From positions 1 to 35,249 of IMG/VR virus record IMGVR_UViG_3300005265_000083: 35,249 nt of DNA. One strand, given 5' to 3'. Position numbers and translations under genes: made by a program. The notes under the pieces are model-generated. The model saw only the letters and a program-made list of their open reading frames with translations. It was not told the DNA's origin and made no database searches. Source of the DNA: a virus. This document shows, in pieces, positions 1-7,398 of the stretch (within the stretch, counting starts at the first letter, position 1; each line of letters begins with the position of its first letter).

Positions 1-158
1 CATAACCCTAAATAGTTCTGGTTGTATATTGCAACTGCGCCAATTACCGCTGGCACTCCGTAGCGTCTGAAAGCTTTGCTGTATCCTGACTGTCCTCCAA
101 GACGATAGAGAATGGCTGACGATATTACTGCCAAACTTTTAATTATTAGGGGTATCAT
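1..158 (-). CDS. Small membrane protein, 3' end cut by window edge
   Basis: An open frame from the ATG at 158 runs off the left edge after 52 residues. It begins MIPLIIKSLAVISSAILYRL, followed by GGQ, a basic stretch (KAFRRYG) and a second hydrophobic segment (VPAVIGAVAIY). This reads as a small inner-membrane protein with two short membrane segments. Small phage proteins with an LYRL-GG segment after a first helix are common, but I know of no established function. AAAGGAAC lies about 8 bases before the ATG. The gene follows the 149-residue gene after a 33-base gap. If the window is a closed circle the frame would stop 6 codons past the junction. A lysis role is possible but unproven. Confidence 0.55.
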   Translation of the reverse strand, partial: MIPLIIKSLAVISSAILYRLGGQSGYSKAFRRYGVPAVIGAVAIYNQNYLGL

Positions 159-191
159 TTTATTTGTTCCTTTAACTTTTTTTGTATTCTT

Positions 192-641
192 TCACAACCT
201 CTGCGCATGCAATTTCTTCGCCAATGCTTTTGTCACCGCATCTGCTTTGCTGTAATCATCGCCAGGCATTATCCAGCTTCGGTGATATTTCTTTGACACC
301 TCAACCCCGTTATCAAATGTCCTGATTATCTTCCTGACTGCTATCTTCCCGTCTTCTTCAATTACTCTGTCGTGTGTGATTATTTCCTCAATCCCTTTTC
401 CTTTCTTTACCTGCTTCTCCCCCTCAAATTCCACTCTGGCTTCTGGAGCAGTGATAGTGGCAACTATTTCTTTTGACCTGTTATCAAAACCCTCCATTTT
501 TTTAACATCTTTGGGAGTATAAGGGGCGCCATATTTTACACTTTTGACTTCTTCGTCTTCCACATATTTTATAACTTGTCTCACTTGTATATTCCCAAGT
601 TCCGTTACCGAATGATGAAGTGATAGTTGTTTTTTTAACAT
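192..641 (-). CDS. Hypothetical protein, 149 aa
   Basis: I do not recognise this protein. It is highly charged, with many Lys and Glu, and has no membrane segment or signal peptide. It starts MLKKQLSLHHSVTELGNIQV and has a central lysine-rich stretch (EKQVKKGKGIEE) and a C-terminal region ending AVTKALAKKLHAQRL. The start is well supported: AAGGAGG lies 7 bases upstream of the ATG. It sits between the fibre-like gene and the small membrane protein in one leftward operon, so an accessory virion or assembly role is plausible from position only. Confidence 0.7.
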   Translation of the reverse strand: MLKKQLSLHHSVTELGNIQVRQVIKYVEDEEVKSVKYGAPYTPKDVKKMEGFDNRSKEIVATITAPEARVEFEGEKQVKKGKGIEEIITHDRVIEEDGKIAVRKIIRTFDNGVEVSKKYHRSWIMPGDDYSKADAVTKALAKKLHAQRL

Positions 642-668
642 TAATTTCCTCCTTTTTCTCTTTTTTTT

Positions 669-1256
669 TTAGTGTTTATACACACCGCTAATATATAACC
701 TTGAAGTATCTATAAAGTCCGCATTTGTAATAGCAGTAGTTTCCCCTGCATTGGTTACTTCACTAAGTGTAACTGCTGCATTATTCTCCAGCGTGTGTCC
801 AGTTATAATATCTGCGAAACTAATAAAGCGAGGAATAACTGTCCACGCCACACGACAATTTATATCGTTTCTAACGCTGAAAGGTAATCCTGTAACCACA
901 GCATCGCCTGTATCAGTTCCCTTCGAAGAGAGATAGAACCAGAGATTAACCGATACCAAATCTCCAATTTTAACATAAGAACCTTTTTGGAAAGAGTAAG
1001 TTATGCCTGTTGACCCTCCTCCGAAAGTTAATACTGGCGTAAATGTTCCTTCCTCGTAATCGTCAAGCGTATTCGGGTCTGCGCTTGGAACTGCTGTGGA
1101 GGGAAAGGCAATACCTGCTTTAATGCCTATAACATTATCTGAATCCACTGCAATACTTTGCACATCTGCTGCGGGGTCACACGCTATTATCCTGTGCATT
1201 AACGAATGGTCTGGATTGCTGAGCTTATCAGTCGAAAGTGGTTGCGATATAGCCAT
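669..1256 (-). CDS. Tail-fibre / receptor-binding-like virion protein
   Basis: This 195-residue protein has an N-terminal segment with PDHSLMHRII and then the motif DDYEEGTFTPVLTFGGG followed by YSFQKGSYVKIGDLV. That pattern is typical of the C-terminal beta-rich head domains of phage tail fibres and other receptor-binding proteins, where the EEGTFTPV strand opens a jelly-roll-like fold. It ends DFIDTSRLYISGVYKH, also a usual closing strand. A strong AAGGAGG lies 5 bases before the ATG and overlaps the stop of the preceding gene. It is short for a whole fibre, so it may be a head subunit or adaptor. T7-like phages often place the fibre after the ejection genes; here it follows a truncated gp12-like gene, which hints at rearrangement. 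Confidence 0.7.
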   Translation of the reverse strand: MAISQPLSTDKLSNPDHSLMHRIIACDPAADVQSIAVDSDNVIGIKAGIAFPSTAVPSADPNTLDDYEEGTFTPVLTFGGGSTGITYSFQKGSYVKIGDLVSVNLWFYLSSKGTDTGDAVVTGLPFSVRNDINCRVAWTVIPRFISFADIITGHTLENNAAVTLSEVTNAGETTAITNADFIDTSRLYISGVYKH

Positions 1257-1266
1257 TTAAACCTCC

Positions 1267-1905
1267 TTAGAATGTTTTGGTTAATGTATCGTTCAAGCTA
1301 TCCGTTTGAGCCGCTACCACCTTTAGCGAATACGAACCTTGTTGTTTGATAGTCCCTTCGGAATAGCATTGAAGATTTGACGGGTCATCGCTTATGTGAG
1401 CTGCTTGTGCCGCTTCATCGGTGGCATATTCCATATAGTCAAGCTCTAAATCACTTTTTAATTTAAGGCTGCCATCCCCGAATTTCTTTACGCTTGTATC
1501 CCTTGCGGCGTCTCCGTGTTTAGTGATAGTTTTTCCCAGCTCATCAGTAAGACCATCGTCATTCATATGCAACATCAATTTGGTATAATTATCCCAACTA
1601 TCGGCAACTTCTATCTGCGCGCCGTTAGCGTAGAATCTGGCGTAATAATCGCCTAATTCTATAACATAGGTCTGTGTTGTAGAGAATTCAAAAGGAAGGA
1701 GACGGATTTTCTTCCCTGAGGTTTTTTCAGTGGCGATATACTCTAAACCAGGACGGTTAGATATGCCACCTGTAGGATGGATGATAAAATTGCGAAGTTT
1801 TCTTGCACCTATGGAATATTTAGCTAAATCGACGCGCGAGTATAAAGACGGGGAAAATTCGCCGCCTGCAAAACTCGCTTTCACCCCAGTCAAAATACCA
1901 CTCAT
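1267..1905 (-). CDS. gp12-like tail (nozzle) protein, N-terminal part only
   Basis: The first about 105 residues (ASFAGGEFSPSLYSRVDLAK, then KLRNFIIHPTGGISNRPG and LLPFEFSTTQTYVIELGD) are the usual N-terminus of large podovirus tail proteins of the T7 gp12 (tail tube B) type, which form the tail nozzle. Residues 106-160 look like the start of a LamG/concanavalin-like insert (KLMLHMNDDG, KFGDGSLKLKS). The last 45 look like part of another beta-sandwich insert (YSEGTIKQQGSYSLKVV). The frame stops at 212 residues, whereas relatives are usually several hundred residues or more. The missing C-terminal half is represented at 33861-35249. The start overlaps the previous gene by ATGA. I read this as a truncated or rearranged gene. 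Confidence 0.75.
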   Translation of the reverse strand: MSGILTGVKASFAGGEFSPSLYSRVDLAKYSIGARKLRNFIIHPTGGISNRPGLEYIATEKTSGKKIRLLPFEFSTTQTYVIELGDYYARFYANGAQIEVADSWDNYTKLMLHMNDDGLTDELGKTITKHGDAARDTSVKKFGDGSLKLKSDLELDYMEYATDEAAQAAHISDDPSNLQCYSEGTIKQQGSYSLKVVAAQTDSLNDTLTKTF

Positions 1906-2084
1906 TTGACAAAACCTCCACAGTATTTTATACTTATATTGCTTGCAGGAAGCGGATTTTTTATATCCAATACGGCTGTTAGTAGGTGTAGAGACCTAAC
2001 CGTTTCTTGTAAGCAGCCGAAAGCGGCCTTTTTGATGGACGAAAACTTTTTCACAGTTAGACCTGTTAGAATGCTACTTGCCAT
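1902..2084 (-). CDS. Small hypothetical protein between gp11- and gp12-like genes
   Basis: A 60-residue protein (MASSILTGLTVKKFSSIKKA start, ISIKYCGGFVK end) with no recognised domain. The start is supported by GAGGGA six bases before the ATG. The ATG directly follows the TAA of the 29-residue gene, and the stop overlaps the next start (ATGA), so it is translationally coupled on both sides. Its location between the two tail-tube-type genes suggests a small tail-assembly protein. No function is assigned. It could be a shortened version of a longer protein, given other truncations nearby. Confidence 0.6.
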   Translation of the reverse strand: MASSILTGLTVKKFSSIKKAAFGCLQETVRSLHLLTAVLDIKNPLPASNISIKYCGGFVK

Positions 2085-2174
2085 TTATAATCCCTCTATA
2101 CTTCGGCCAATTTGAGTCGATGGAGACACAGGGCTATCATACAACTCCTTTTCTGTCCTGCCTAAATCTTTCAT
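2085..2174 (-). CDS. Tiny ORF, 29 aa, coupled to the next gene
   Basis: From the ATG at 2174 the frame reads MKDLGRTEKELYDSPVSPST and ends SIEGL before a TAA that abuts the next ATG (TAAATG). GGAGGGG lies only 2-3 bases upstream, a short but usable spacing. The gene fills the gap between the gp11-like stop and the 60-residue gene, and its last codons contain the ribosome site of the next gene. It may therefore be a real peptide or mainly a coupling leader. Function unknown. Confidence 0.45.
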   Translation of the reverse strand: MKDLGRTEKELYDSPVSPSTQIGRSIEGL

Positions 2175-2188
2175 ATCCCCTCCATTTG

Positions 2189-2803
2189 CTACCCGCGGGC
2201 TTCAACAAAATTAGATTTCGTGTTTCCGTCGTGGGATTCGTGCTTATTGGTGGAATCAAGTCTTTTAGCTTCACCGATTGCATTATTTGCCAAGCTTGTT
2301 AAAAAGTCCGCCTTTTTATCGTCACCAGTCAACGGAACAGCCAATTCAGCTGCCAATCTAAGAGCAAAGGCAATAACAAATACGCTATCAAATAATGCAG
2401 GATTGTCAAGATTGTAGGTGTATTCTATGTAAGCGTCTTCTATGTCAGTGACTATCCGTTTTTTTTCATTGGCAGAATCATACATAACTTCGTATTTCTC
2501 GCTTATTGCTTTGTCAATCTCTGTTTGAACGTTTATTTTTCTTATTGCGACGCAATTTGCAGGGTAAACATAAGCATAGGTATATACAGCAGGGTCATAA
2601 TCAGTTGTTTCCACCAATGCCTCTTGCACTTTAGCAAAACCCCAATTATACCCACGAAGAGTTTCGCTAAGAGCGAACTCCCATACCCTGAGAGCCGCCT
2701 CTACCTGTACGTTGCCTGTTTCAGCGTCAAGCTGCGCTTGCGTAATAGGCGGCTGAGCTATGTGCGATAATCCCAAGTTGATTATTTCGAGTTTGCTTGC
2801 CAT
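2189..2803 (-). CDS. gp11-like tail tubular (adaptor) protein
   Basis: This 204-residue protein matches the pattern of T7 gp11 / tail tubular protein A, the ring adaptor between portal and nozzle. It shows SKLEIINLGLSHIAQPPIT at the N-terminus, then ALRVWEFALSETLRGYNWGFA, then YTYAYVYPANCVAIRKINV, and an alanine-rich helix (FVIAFALRLAAELA). Two ATGs are available: the one at 2809 is only 1 base from AAGGAG, while the one at 2803 is 7 bases from AGGAG, so 2803 is preferred. Its 5' end overlaps the 3' end of the O-antigen ligase-like gene by 77 bases. It precedes the gp12-like gene, as in T7. Confidence 0.85.
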   Translation of the reverse strand: MASKLEIINLGLSHIAQPPITQAQLDAETGNVQVEAALRVWEFALSETLRGYNWGFAKVQEALVETTDYDPAVYTYAYVYPANCVAIRKINVQTEIDKAISEKYEVMYDSANEKKRIVTDIEDAYIEYTYNLDNPALFDSVFVIAFALRLAAELAVPLTGDDKKADFLTSLANNAIGEAKRLDSTNKHESHDGNTKSNFVEARG

Positions 2804-3860
2804 AACCATTCTCCTTGATTTTATAATTGCAATACGCCAAAAACGCTATAATTATTGGCGCAATTTGTAAACAGCGCATAGGGAAATGGACTTGCATATC
2901 TGCTACTACCATTATTAATCCCGCTAAACATAAATATTCCTTTGCCTTGAGCAACGAAAAAAATAACCATCCAAAAAAGCTAATCATCACAATTAATCCA
3001 GGATAACCAAGCTCAAATAAAATTTGAAGAAAATCATTGTGTGCTGTTTTCCAGGGCATTGTCTTCATCTTGCTCAACGGGTGGAAAATGTGTTTATAAG
3101 TCCCAGCGCCCCAACCTGTAAGCGGTTTTTGATTAGCCAATCTGATTGTTCTTTTCCATACTCCAAGCCTCCCCGAATCAGAGAGGTCACCTAACTTGCC
3201 TCGTTTAACAACGAGAACAGAAAAGATTGAAATTGCAGAAATTAATATAACCAGAGCAATTTTTTTATTTTTGGTTAACAAATAAGCAAAAGCCCCTGCT
3301 GCGGAACAAAATAAGCTCCATATGGAGTTAGCGCAAATTCCGATTAAAAAAGGCAGAGCGAAAATTAACGGATTAAGAGACACAAGAAATGCTGATAGAA
3401 TAACACTGAGGCTACCCATTTGCATATTTTGTCCCATTGTCCCTGTTAGTATAGTCCTATGAAGTCCAAAGCTAAGCAAGGTATCCTTCCCGATTGCTTG
3501 CATAAAGATAAGAAAAGCATTTATCGAAAGGACTATCAATAAAGCTTTAAATATCGGTCCCCACTGCTCAACCTTTGTGCATAGAATATAAAAATAACAG
3601 CAAGAAACTATAGAGATGTAAGCAGTGAAAGAGACATACGGGGCTGAGCTAAAAAAACAATTTATAAAAGAACCGATTGCGATTATTTTCACAAAAATAT
3701 TAGTCTTTAAAAATAGAGTGTAGAGCCCCAGAGCCCCAGCTATCAAGACGTACCAAAACCAAACGTCTTTTGTAGGCATTGGTATGGCAAGTTTGATAGC
3801 TGGGACTAAAGACAGTAAGACCACTGGCGTTAAAACTAAATAAGAATAAAATTTTCGCAT
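2727..3860 (-). CDS. O-antigen ligase / polymerase-like membrane protein
   Basis: A 377-residue polytopic membrane protein with about ten hydrophobic segments. It carries the signature of the O-antigen ligase/polymerase (Wzy_C, WaaL-like) family: RLGVWKRTIRLANQKPLTGW, GWGAGTY and, about 30 residues later, KTAHNDFLQILFELGYPGLI. The R..W, GxG and HN.FLQ..E.G elements form the periplasmic loop of the family, whose members transfer or polymerise lipid-linked O-antigen. The start at 3860 (MRKFYSYLVLTPVVLLSLVP) is preferred because the preceding gene stops at 3871; no good ribosome site is visible, so translation may be coupled. It lies inside the head-tail gene block, which is odd for a host-surface enzyme and suggests a superinfection-exclusion or serotype-change gene. 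Confidence 0.8.
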   Translation of the reverse strand: MRKFYSYLVLTPVVLLSLVPAIKLAIPMPTKDVWFWYVLIAGALGLYTLFLKTNIFVKIIAIGSFINCFFSSAPYVSFTAYISIVSCCYFYILCTKVEQWGPIFKALLIVLSINAFLIFMQAIGKDTLLSFGLHRTILTGTMGQNMQMGSLSVILSAFLVSLNPLIFALPFLIGICANSIWSLFCSAAGAFAYLLTKNKKIALVILISAISIFSVLVVKRGKLGDLSDSGRLGVWKRTIRLANQKPLTGWGAGTYKHIFHPLSKMKTMPWKTAHNDFLQILFELGYPGLIVMISFFGWLFFSLLKAKEYLCLAGLIMVVADMQVHFPMRCLQIAPIIIAFLAYCNYKIKENGYGKQTRNNQLGIIAHSSAAYYASAA

Positions 3861-3870
3861 TATGGAATTT

Positions 3871-4335
3871 TTACTGCACCGTAACGCTTGTACTTGAAAG
3901 CAGCACCCAACCAGTTGTGTCATCAATGTATAATAAGGTCGCCTGGTCTTTTGCGGCGTCAAAGGTTAAGGAAGTAAAGCCAGTAGTTGTAGTCGGGGTA
4001 ACAACAAAATTCTTTCCTCCGCTATTCTCAGTAATAAAAATAGTCAACAGTTGCCCTTTAGTGCCGTTTTCCAACGTGCCTGCTAAATAGTTATCGTCAT
4101 TTGCCACTGCTTTTTGTACATAACAATAGCTAACAGGGATAGCAACTTGAGTGGAAGTTAAAGATGTAGCTGGGGCAATAGCCGTCCCTGTAGATTGCAA
4201 ATAGCCAGGCATAACCTTGCCAAGCAGTCTATTGGTGTCTGTTCGCCCCCAAGCGTTTGTCGAGCAATACCCGACTGACGCTATGCCAAGAGCTAAGAAT
4301 GCTGCTAAAAATACGCTTAAAAAGATTTTCTTCAT
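3871..4335 (-). CDS. Secreted virion-type beta protein with signal peptide
   Basis: A 154-residue protein. Residues 1-24 form a Sec signal peptide (MKKIFLSVFLAAFLALGIAS, then VGYC); a cleavage near YC-ST is likely. The Cys is preceded by Tyr, so it does not fit a lipobox. The mature part has GQLLTIFITENSGGKNFVV and LTFDAAKDQATLLYIDDTTG followed by WVLLSS. This beta pattern appears in phage proteins located next to capsid genes. AACGGAGG lies before the ATG. A signal peptide on such a protein would send it to the periplasm or cell surface. Together with the O-antigen ligase directly downstream it may form a small cell-envelope-modification pair inside the morphogenesis operon (inference). Confidence 0.7.
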   Translation of the reverse strand: MKKIFLSVFLAAFLALGIASVGYCSTNAWGRTDTNRLLGKVMPGYLQSTGTAIAPATSLTSTQVAIPVSYCYVQKAVANDDNYLAGTLENGTKGQLLTIFITENSGGKNFVVTPTTTTGFTSLTFDAAKDQATLLYIDDTTGWVLLSSTSVTVQ

Positions 4336-4397
4336 TATTTTCCTCCGTTAGAGGGGGCTAAGAGCCATACATCTGCTCCAAGCCCCCTTAAATTAGT

Positions 4398-4808
4398 TTA
4401 GAGATTTTTGTCCATTGTCTTTGCTGTATCAACCACAATGCGAGAATCGATTTTCCCTGCGGTGAAAGTTCCAGTGCCTACGGCATAATATGTCTGCAAA
4501 TATCTTTCAACTCCAAAGGGAATTTGGATATCGATAACATTGTCGCCAGCAGCGTCAATAGACGTTACTGCCAAAGTTGCGCTTGCGCATAAGGTCGTTG
4601 CGTTGTTAAAGCTGGAATTGTCGGCTGTTTGCAAGGAAACAGTTAATGTTGCGTCGTCATCGGTGGTAAACGGAGTATTAACTTGAACTTTTAGCCTTGC
4701 ACCTGGCGCAACAGCGTCTCCAGCAGCAAGAGTATCAATATACGATGACGCAACAGATGAAGTTATAGCCTGTGCGTCACTCATTACTAAGTTTTTGTCA
4801 ATAATCAT
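4398..4808 (-). CDS. Bbp16-like capsid stabilising / decoration protein
   Basis: This 136-residue protein begins MIIDKNLVMSDAQAITSSVA, continues PGARLKVQVNTPFTTDD and LTVSLQTADNSSFNNATTL, and ends RIVVDTAKTMDKNL. It resembles the small beta-rich protein (Bbp16 of phage BPP-1) encoded immediately next to the major capsid protein, which stabilises the shell. A longer frame begins at 4835, but CAGGAGGTG lies 4-5 bases before the ATG at 4808, which decides the start. It follows the capsid gene after a 36-base gap, the usual order in this family. Confidence 0.75.
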   Translation of the reverse strand: MIIDKNLVMSDAQAITSSVASSYIDTLAAGDAVAPGARLKVQVNTPFTTDDDATLTVSLQTADNSSFNNATTLCASATLAVTSIDAAGDNVIDIQIPFGVERYLQTYYAVGTGTFTAGKIDSRIVVDTAKTMDKNL

Positions 4809-4844
4809 TAAACACCTCCTGTTCGATAAAAACAATTGCTAAAA

Positions 4845-5864
4845 TTAGGTTAAAGCCGCTTCTGTATTGGTAATTTCGTCAATGCGGCGAATCGGGATAC
4901 CCATAAAACTTAGGGTAGGTCTCTTCAATCCAGCCACAGGAGATTGCAAATCTTCAAGAGTTATGTAAGTGTTGGATTTGTTCAAGAATTTTACCCGAAT
5001 CATAGCCCGAACTCTGTTGTTGCAATAAAAAACAGGACGAACCATTCCGCTTGGCGGTAACTTGTCCATAGCTTGCGACATATATTTTAAAATGCTTGCG
5101 GAGCTATCGCTGGTGTCGCCTGCCGTCTCAAGGTCGGAAATGTCAATATTAGCAATACGAACAACATATCTCCAATCCTTCACGGCAATGCCGCATTTCC
5201 ACTGGAAGTGGGTTCTGTAAGCCTGAAAAGGATTACTATTACTGTCTAAAACAGTCTGTTCGCCCAAATCGGTTACTTGCAAGCCAGACTTTGAGCCTTT
5301 AGGGAATATTCCCATAACAGTTGACGGAGCCCAGCCTACCAGCCATATTGAGGTATTGTCATCCCCTGTTCCGCCTGCGTCAATTACATTCCCGTAAGTT
5401 GTCCCGCTCGAAATTGAGTAATAACGAGGTGCAAGACCAACAAATTTCTCTGGGTCTATCGAGGTGTCACCATATATCAGCGCAGTAACAAACTCTCGGT
5501 TCATTGCTTCAATATGGGCTATATCCTCAGAAAAACGAAACTCTGGAGTGTTGCCGTTTAACATAGCCGCATCCTTATCAATCTCGGAGTATGCCTCCAT
5601 CATCCCGCAAGTTTCAGTAATCTGGTTAGTGGTTGATTTTGTGCGAACAACCCCTTGATTTAAAAGCCTCCAAGTTGGCGTAGGCAATGAAGCCCTAACA
5701 GTTATCTTGTGTCCTGTTGGTAAATTGCCCTCTGTAAAAACAATATCGTCTAAAATTTCATTATAGTGGTTCAGCACTTCTATGACTGAGGCAATTTTCC
5801 CGTCTGGATCTAATCTCCGTGCCCAATCAAGAAGCGTTATGTGAGTACTTGCCAATGCTCCCAT
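4845..5864 (-). CDS. Major capsid protein (Bbp17-like)
   Basis: This 339-residue protein has the N-terminus MGALASTHITLLDWARRLDP and conserved blocks VIEVLNHYNEILDDIVFTEG, NLPTGHKITVRASLPTPTWR, LLNQGV and RFSEDIAHIEAMNREFVTAL, followed by IYGDTSIDPEKFVGLAPRY. These match the major capsid proteins of the BPP-1 type (HK97 fold). The C-terminal segment has FYCNNRVRAMIR and MGIPIRRIDEI. Length is normal and the frame is intact, with a good ribosome site (AAGGAGG) 6-7 bases before the ATG. Scaffold is upstream and the decoration protein downstream. Confidence 0.9.
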   Translation of the reverse strand: MGALASTHITLLDWARRLDPDGKIASVIEVLNHYNEILDDIVFTEGNLPTGHKITVRASLPTPTWRLLNQGVVRTKSTTNQITETCGMMEAYSEIDKDAAMLNGNTPEFRFSEDIAHIEAMNREFVTALIYGDTSIDPEKFVGLAPRYYSISSGTTYGNVIDAGGTGDDNTSIWLVGWAPSTVMGIFPKGSKSGLQVTDLGEQTVLDSNSNPFQAYRTHFQWKCGIAVKDWRYVVRIANIDISDLETAGDTSDSSASILKYMSQAMDKLPPSGMVRPVFYCNNRVRAMIRVKFLNKSNTYITLEDLQSPVAGLKRPTLSFMGIPIRRIDEITNTEAALT

Positions 5865-5879
5865 AGTTTCCTCCTTTGG

Positions 5880-6419
5880 TTAATTAAAATTATGTTTTTC
5901 CTTGCTGTGGATATAACAGTTCAGCGGTGCGCTTACAGTTTCCTTGTAGGAGTCTTGTAGGAACTGTTGAAAAGCCGCAGACTGGGCGTCAGAAACGGCT
6001 TTAACGTGCTCGCTGTAAATATCAACAAGTTTCTGAGCGTCCTCCTGAGGAATTTTCATTTCTTTAAAGATAGGGCTGATTTTATCTGCTAACGCTTTGT
6101 CTAAAACCATCCCCTCTGGGAGTTTAAATTCATACTTTTCGGGTACTTCTTTATTTTTTGCGTCTATCTCTTTCTTTTTTATCAGCTCAGCTTTTTTAAG
6201 CTTGCCCTCTTCGGACAAGTCTTCATCCTCTGTTTCCAGCAATCGTTTTTCTTCTTCAAGTTCCGCTTGCTGGTCTTCACCCCCAGCTTCACCTAAAAGC
6301 GTAGGTTCGCCATTAGCTTCACCTAAAAGCGTAGGGTCGCCATCAGTCTCGTTTCCTTGTAAGCCAGGTTCTTGTTCACCCGCTGTTTTTGGATCGGTAG
6401 CGGTTGTTTCATCTCCCAT
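5880..6419 (-). pseudogene. Head scaffolding protein, frameshifted and shortened at the C-terminus
   Basis: This 179-residue frame begins with an acidic low-complexity region (residues 1-70, Glu-rich, with a 10-residue tandem repeat PTLLGEA). It continues VPEKYEFKLPEGMVLDKALA, FKEMKIPQEDAQKLVDIYSE and DAQSAAFQQFLQDSYKETVS, the conserved core of phage scaffold/assembly proteins next to Bbp17-like capsids. The usual continuation is absent: after SAPLN the frame reads a non-conserved tail (CYIHSKEKHNFN). Another frame of the same bases gives RTAELLYPQQGKT and a TAA at 5890-5892, which looks like the normal scaffold ending (LYP near the end). I infer an internal deletion with a frame change near 5925-5940. 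The ribosome site AAGGAGG is strong. Confidence 0.65.
6286..6345. repeat. 30-base tandem repeat in the scaffold gene (2 copies)
   Basis: Two adjacent 30-base units, 6286-6315 and 6316-6345, differ at only two positions. On the minus strand each encodes ten residues with the core EPTLLGEA or DPTLLGEA. They lie in the acidic N-terminal region of the scaffold, where length variation is probably tolerated. Confidence 0.8.
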
Positions 6420-6744
6420 TTCGTGCCTCCTTTTTTGATTTTAACGAGCTAATGTGTTCATTTTGCAAACGGGCAAAAGCTGAAACGTCGGCATTGTTAA
6501 CATCGGCGAGTATTTCTTGCCCTACGCTCATCCTTCCCGCATTAAATGCAGATTGATTCGCATTAGCTGTAAACGGGTTTCTAAATATCCCACAGACGCT
6601 CCATAATCGCCAAATAAAGCGTCGTCCTTCAGGGATTTTCAACACTTTACGTATATCATTTATCTCTCTAAGTCGAATGCGCTTTTGTTCGGCATTCAAT
6701 TTTTTATTACGAGCTTCCAGTTCAAAGACATTTAATTCAGGCAT
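6409..6744 (-). CDS. Bbp19-like phage protein
   Basis: This 111-residue protein has the core VLKIPEGRRFIWRLWSVCGI and FNAGRMSVGQEILADV. It matches the small conserved protein (Bbp19-like) found between portal and scaffold genes in BPP-1-type phages; its function is unknown. It starts at 6744, inside the end of the preceding 46-residue gene (8-base overlap), and its own end overlaps the scaffold start by 11 bases, so translation is coupled. The C-terminal lysine-rich tail (LKSKKEARNGR) contains the ribosome site of the scaffold gene. Confidence 0.75.
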   Translation of the reverse strand: MPELNVFELEARNKKLNAEQKRIRLREINDIRKVLKIPEGRRFIWRLWSVCGIFRNPFTANANQSAFNAGRMSVGQEILADVNNADVSAFARLQNEHISSLKSKKEARNGR

Positions 6745-6877
6745 TTTTACCTTTGTTTTTGAAAAATTCTATTTCCCTTAATCTTTGCTCAGCGGCTTTC
6801 CGTGATTTATAAACTCGGCTTAACTTCTTGCCGCTTTCGCTTGTCACTATAAAGCCGCCTTTAACCGTTTTAATCAT
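6737..6877 (-). CDS. Small conserved phage protein, 46 aa
   Basis: From the ATG at 6877 the frame reads MIKTVKGGFIVTSESGKKLS, then RVYKSRKAAEQRLREIEFFK and NKGKNA. Small proteins of the form V-K-GGY/F-x-V-x-SE-x-GK followed by a helix with AEKRL-x-x-IEFFK are common near phage structural genes and look like tiny beta-hairpin plus helix proteins of unknown function. The start overlaps the stop of the gene above (ATGATTAA) and the stop overlaps the Bbp19-like start, so both ends are coupled. It has no overlapping alternative on this strand. Confidence 0.7.
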   Translation of the reverse strand: MIKTVKGGFIVTSESGKKLSRVYKSRKAAEQRLREIEFFKNKGKNA

Positions 6878-7079
6878 CGTTCTCGTCCTTGCAAATTTGC
6901 GGACGTTCTATTTTTCCTGTATCCTTACCCTCTTTTTTTCTAATAGCCCACGATACATCATCCAGAGGGAGCATATTCAGCTTGTAAATAACGCATTGTT
7001 TATGCCCACCAAGAGTGTTTAGCTCTTTCAGGTGTGGGCAACCGTCACAAGAATTTGGATTTTTTAGATTTAATTTCAT
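6870..7079 (-). CDS. Small cysteine-containing protein, 69 aa
   Basis: This protein begins MKLNLKNPNSCDGCPHLKEL and has further cysteines in HKQCVIYKL and RPQICKDENDD. The CxxC pair plus two later Cys could bind zinc or a cluster; this is only a pattern. The start overlaps the stop of the portal C-terminal fragment (ATGA), and the stop overlaps the start of the 46-residue gene. I do not recognise a family with a known function. Confidence 0.6.
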   Translation of the reverse strand: MKLNLKNPNSCDGCPHLKELNTLGGHKQCVIYKLNMLPLDDVSWAIRKKEGKDTGKIERPQICKDENDD

Positions 7080-7303
7080 CGGTTCATTTCAGCGGCTATA
7101 TTTAGAGTTCTGTCTAAAGCACTATCCTCGCCCATTTTTGCCTCAGACATATCCTTAACCGCTTTCCCTGCTTTGCTTGCCCCGTCAGCTAAAGCCATCG
7201 CCCGTTCAGCTGCTTTGGCTCTTGCCAAATCCTCAGCTTTCTGTTTTCTTATTTCAGCCATATCGGCGATTGAGCGAATTAACTTTGGAGGCACACCAAG
7301 CAT
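7076..7303 (-). CDS. Portal protein, C-terminal piece (third frame)
   Basis: The open frame runs 7417-7076. The first Met is at 7303, but the conserved protein begins earlier, at VYLQAIDAWVAGVLQDTGVN, then PDSLDIINFDEKNRYKAEML, then GVPPKLIRSIADMAEIRKQK. The usual C-terminal ends of podovirus head-tail connector (portal) proteins have this pattern: a NFDE segment, GVPPKLIRS, and an alanine-rich helix. A TGA closes the frame just before 7417. It is therefore the last third of a portal gene whose earlier parts lie in two other frames upstream. No ribosome site fits the Met at 7303, so this is probably not an independent gene. Confidence 0.6.
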   Translation of the reverse strand: MLGVPPKLIRSIADMAEIRKQKAEDLARAKAAERAMALADGASKAGKAVKDMSEAKMGEDSALDRTLNIAAEMNR

Positions 7304-7398
7304 TTCTGCCTTATAGCGATTCTTTTCATCAAAGTTTATAATATCAAGCGAATCGGGATTTACCCCTGTGTCCTGGAGGACGCCAGCAACCCAAGCGT

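Noticed and set aside
3871-4335. Lipoprotein, because of a Cys at the end of the signal peptide
   Set aside because: The residue before Cys is Tyr, which does not fit a lipobox; ordinary signal peptidase cleavage is more likely.
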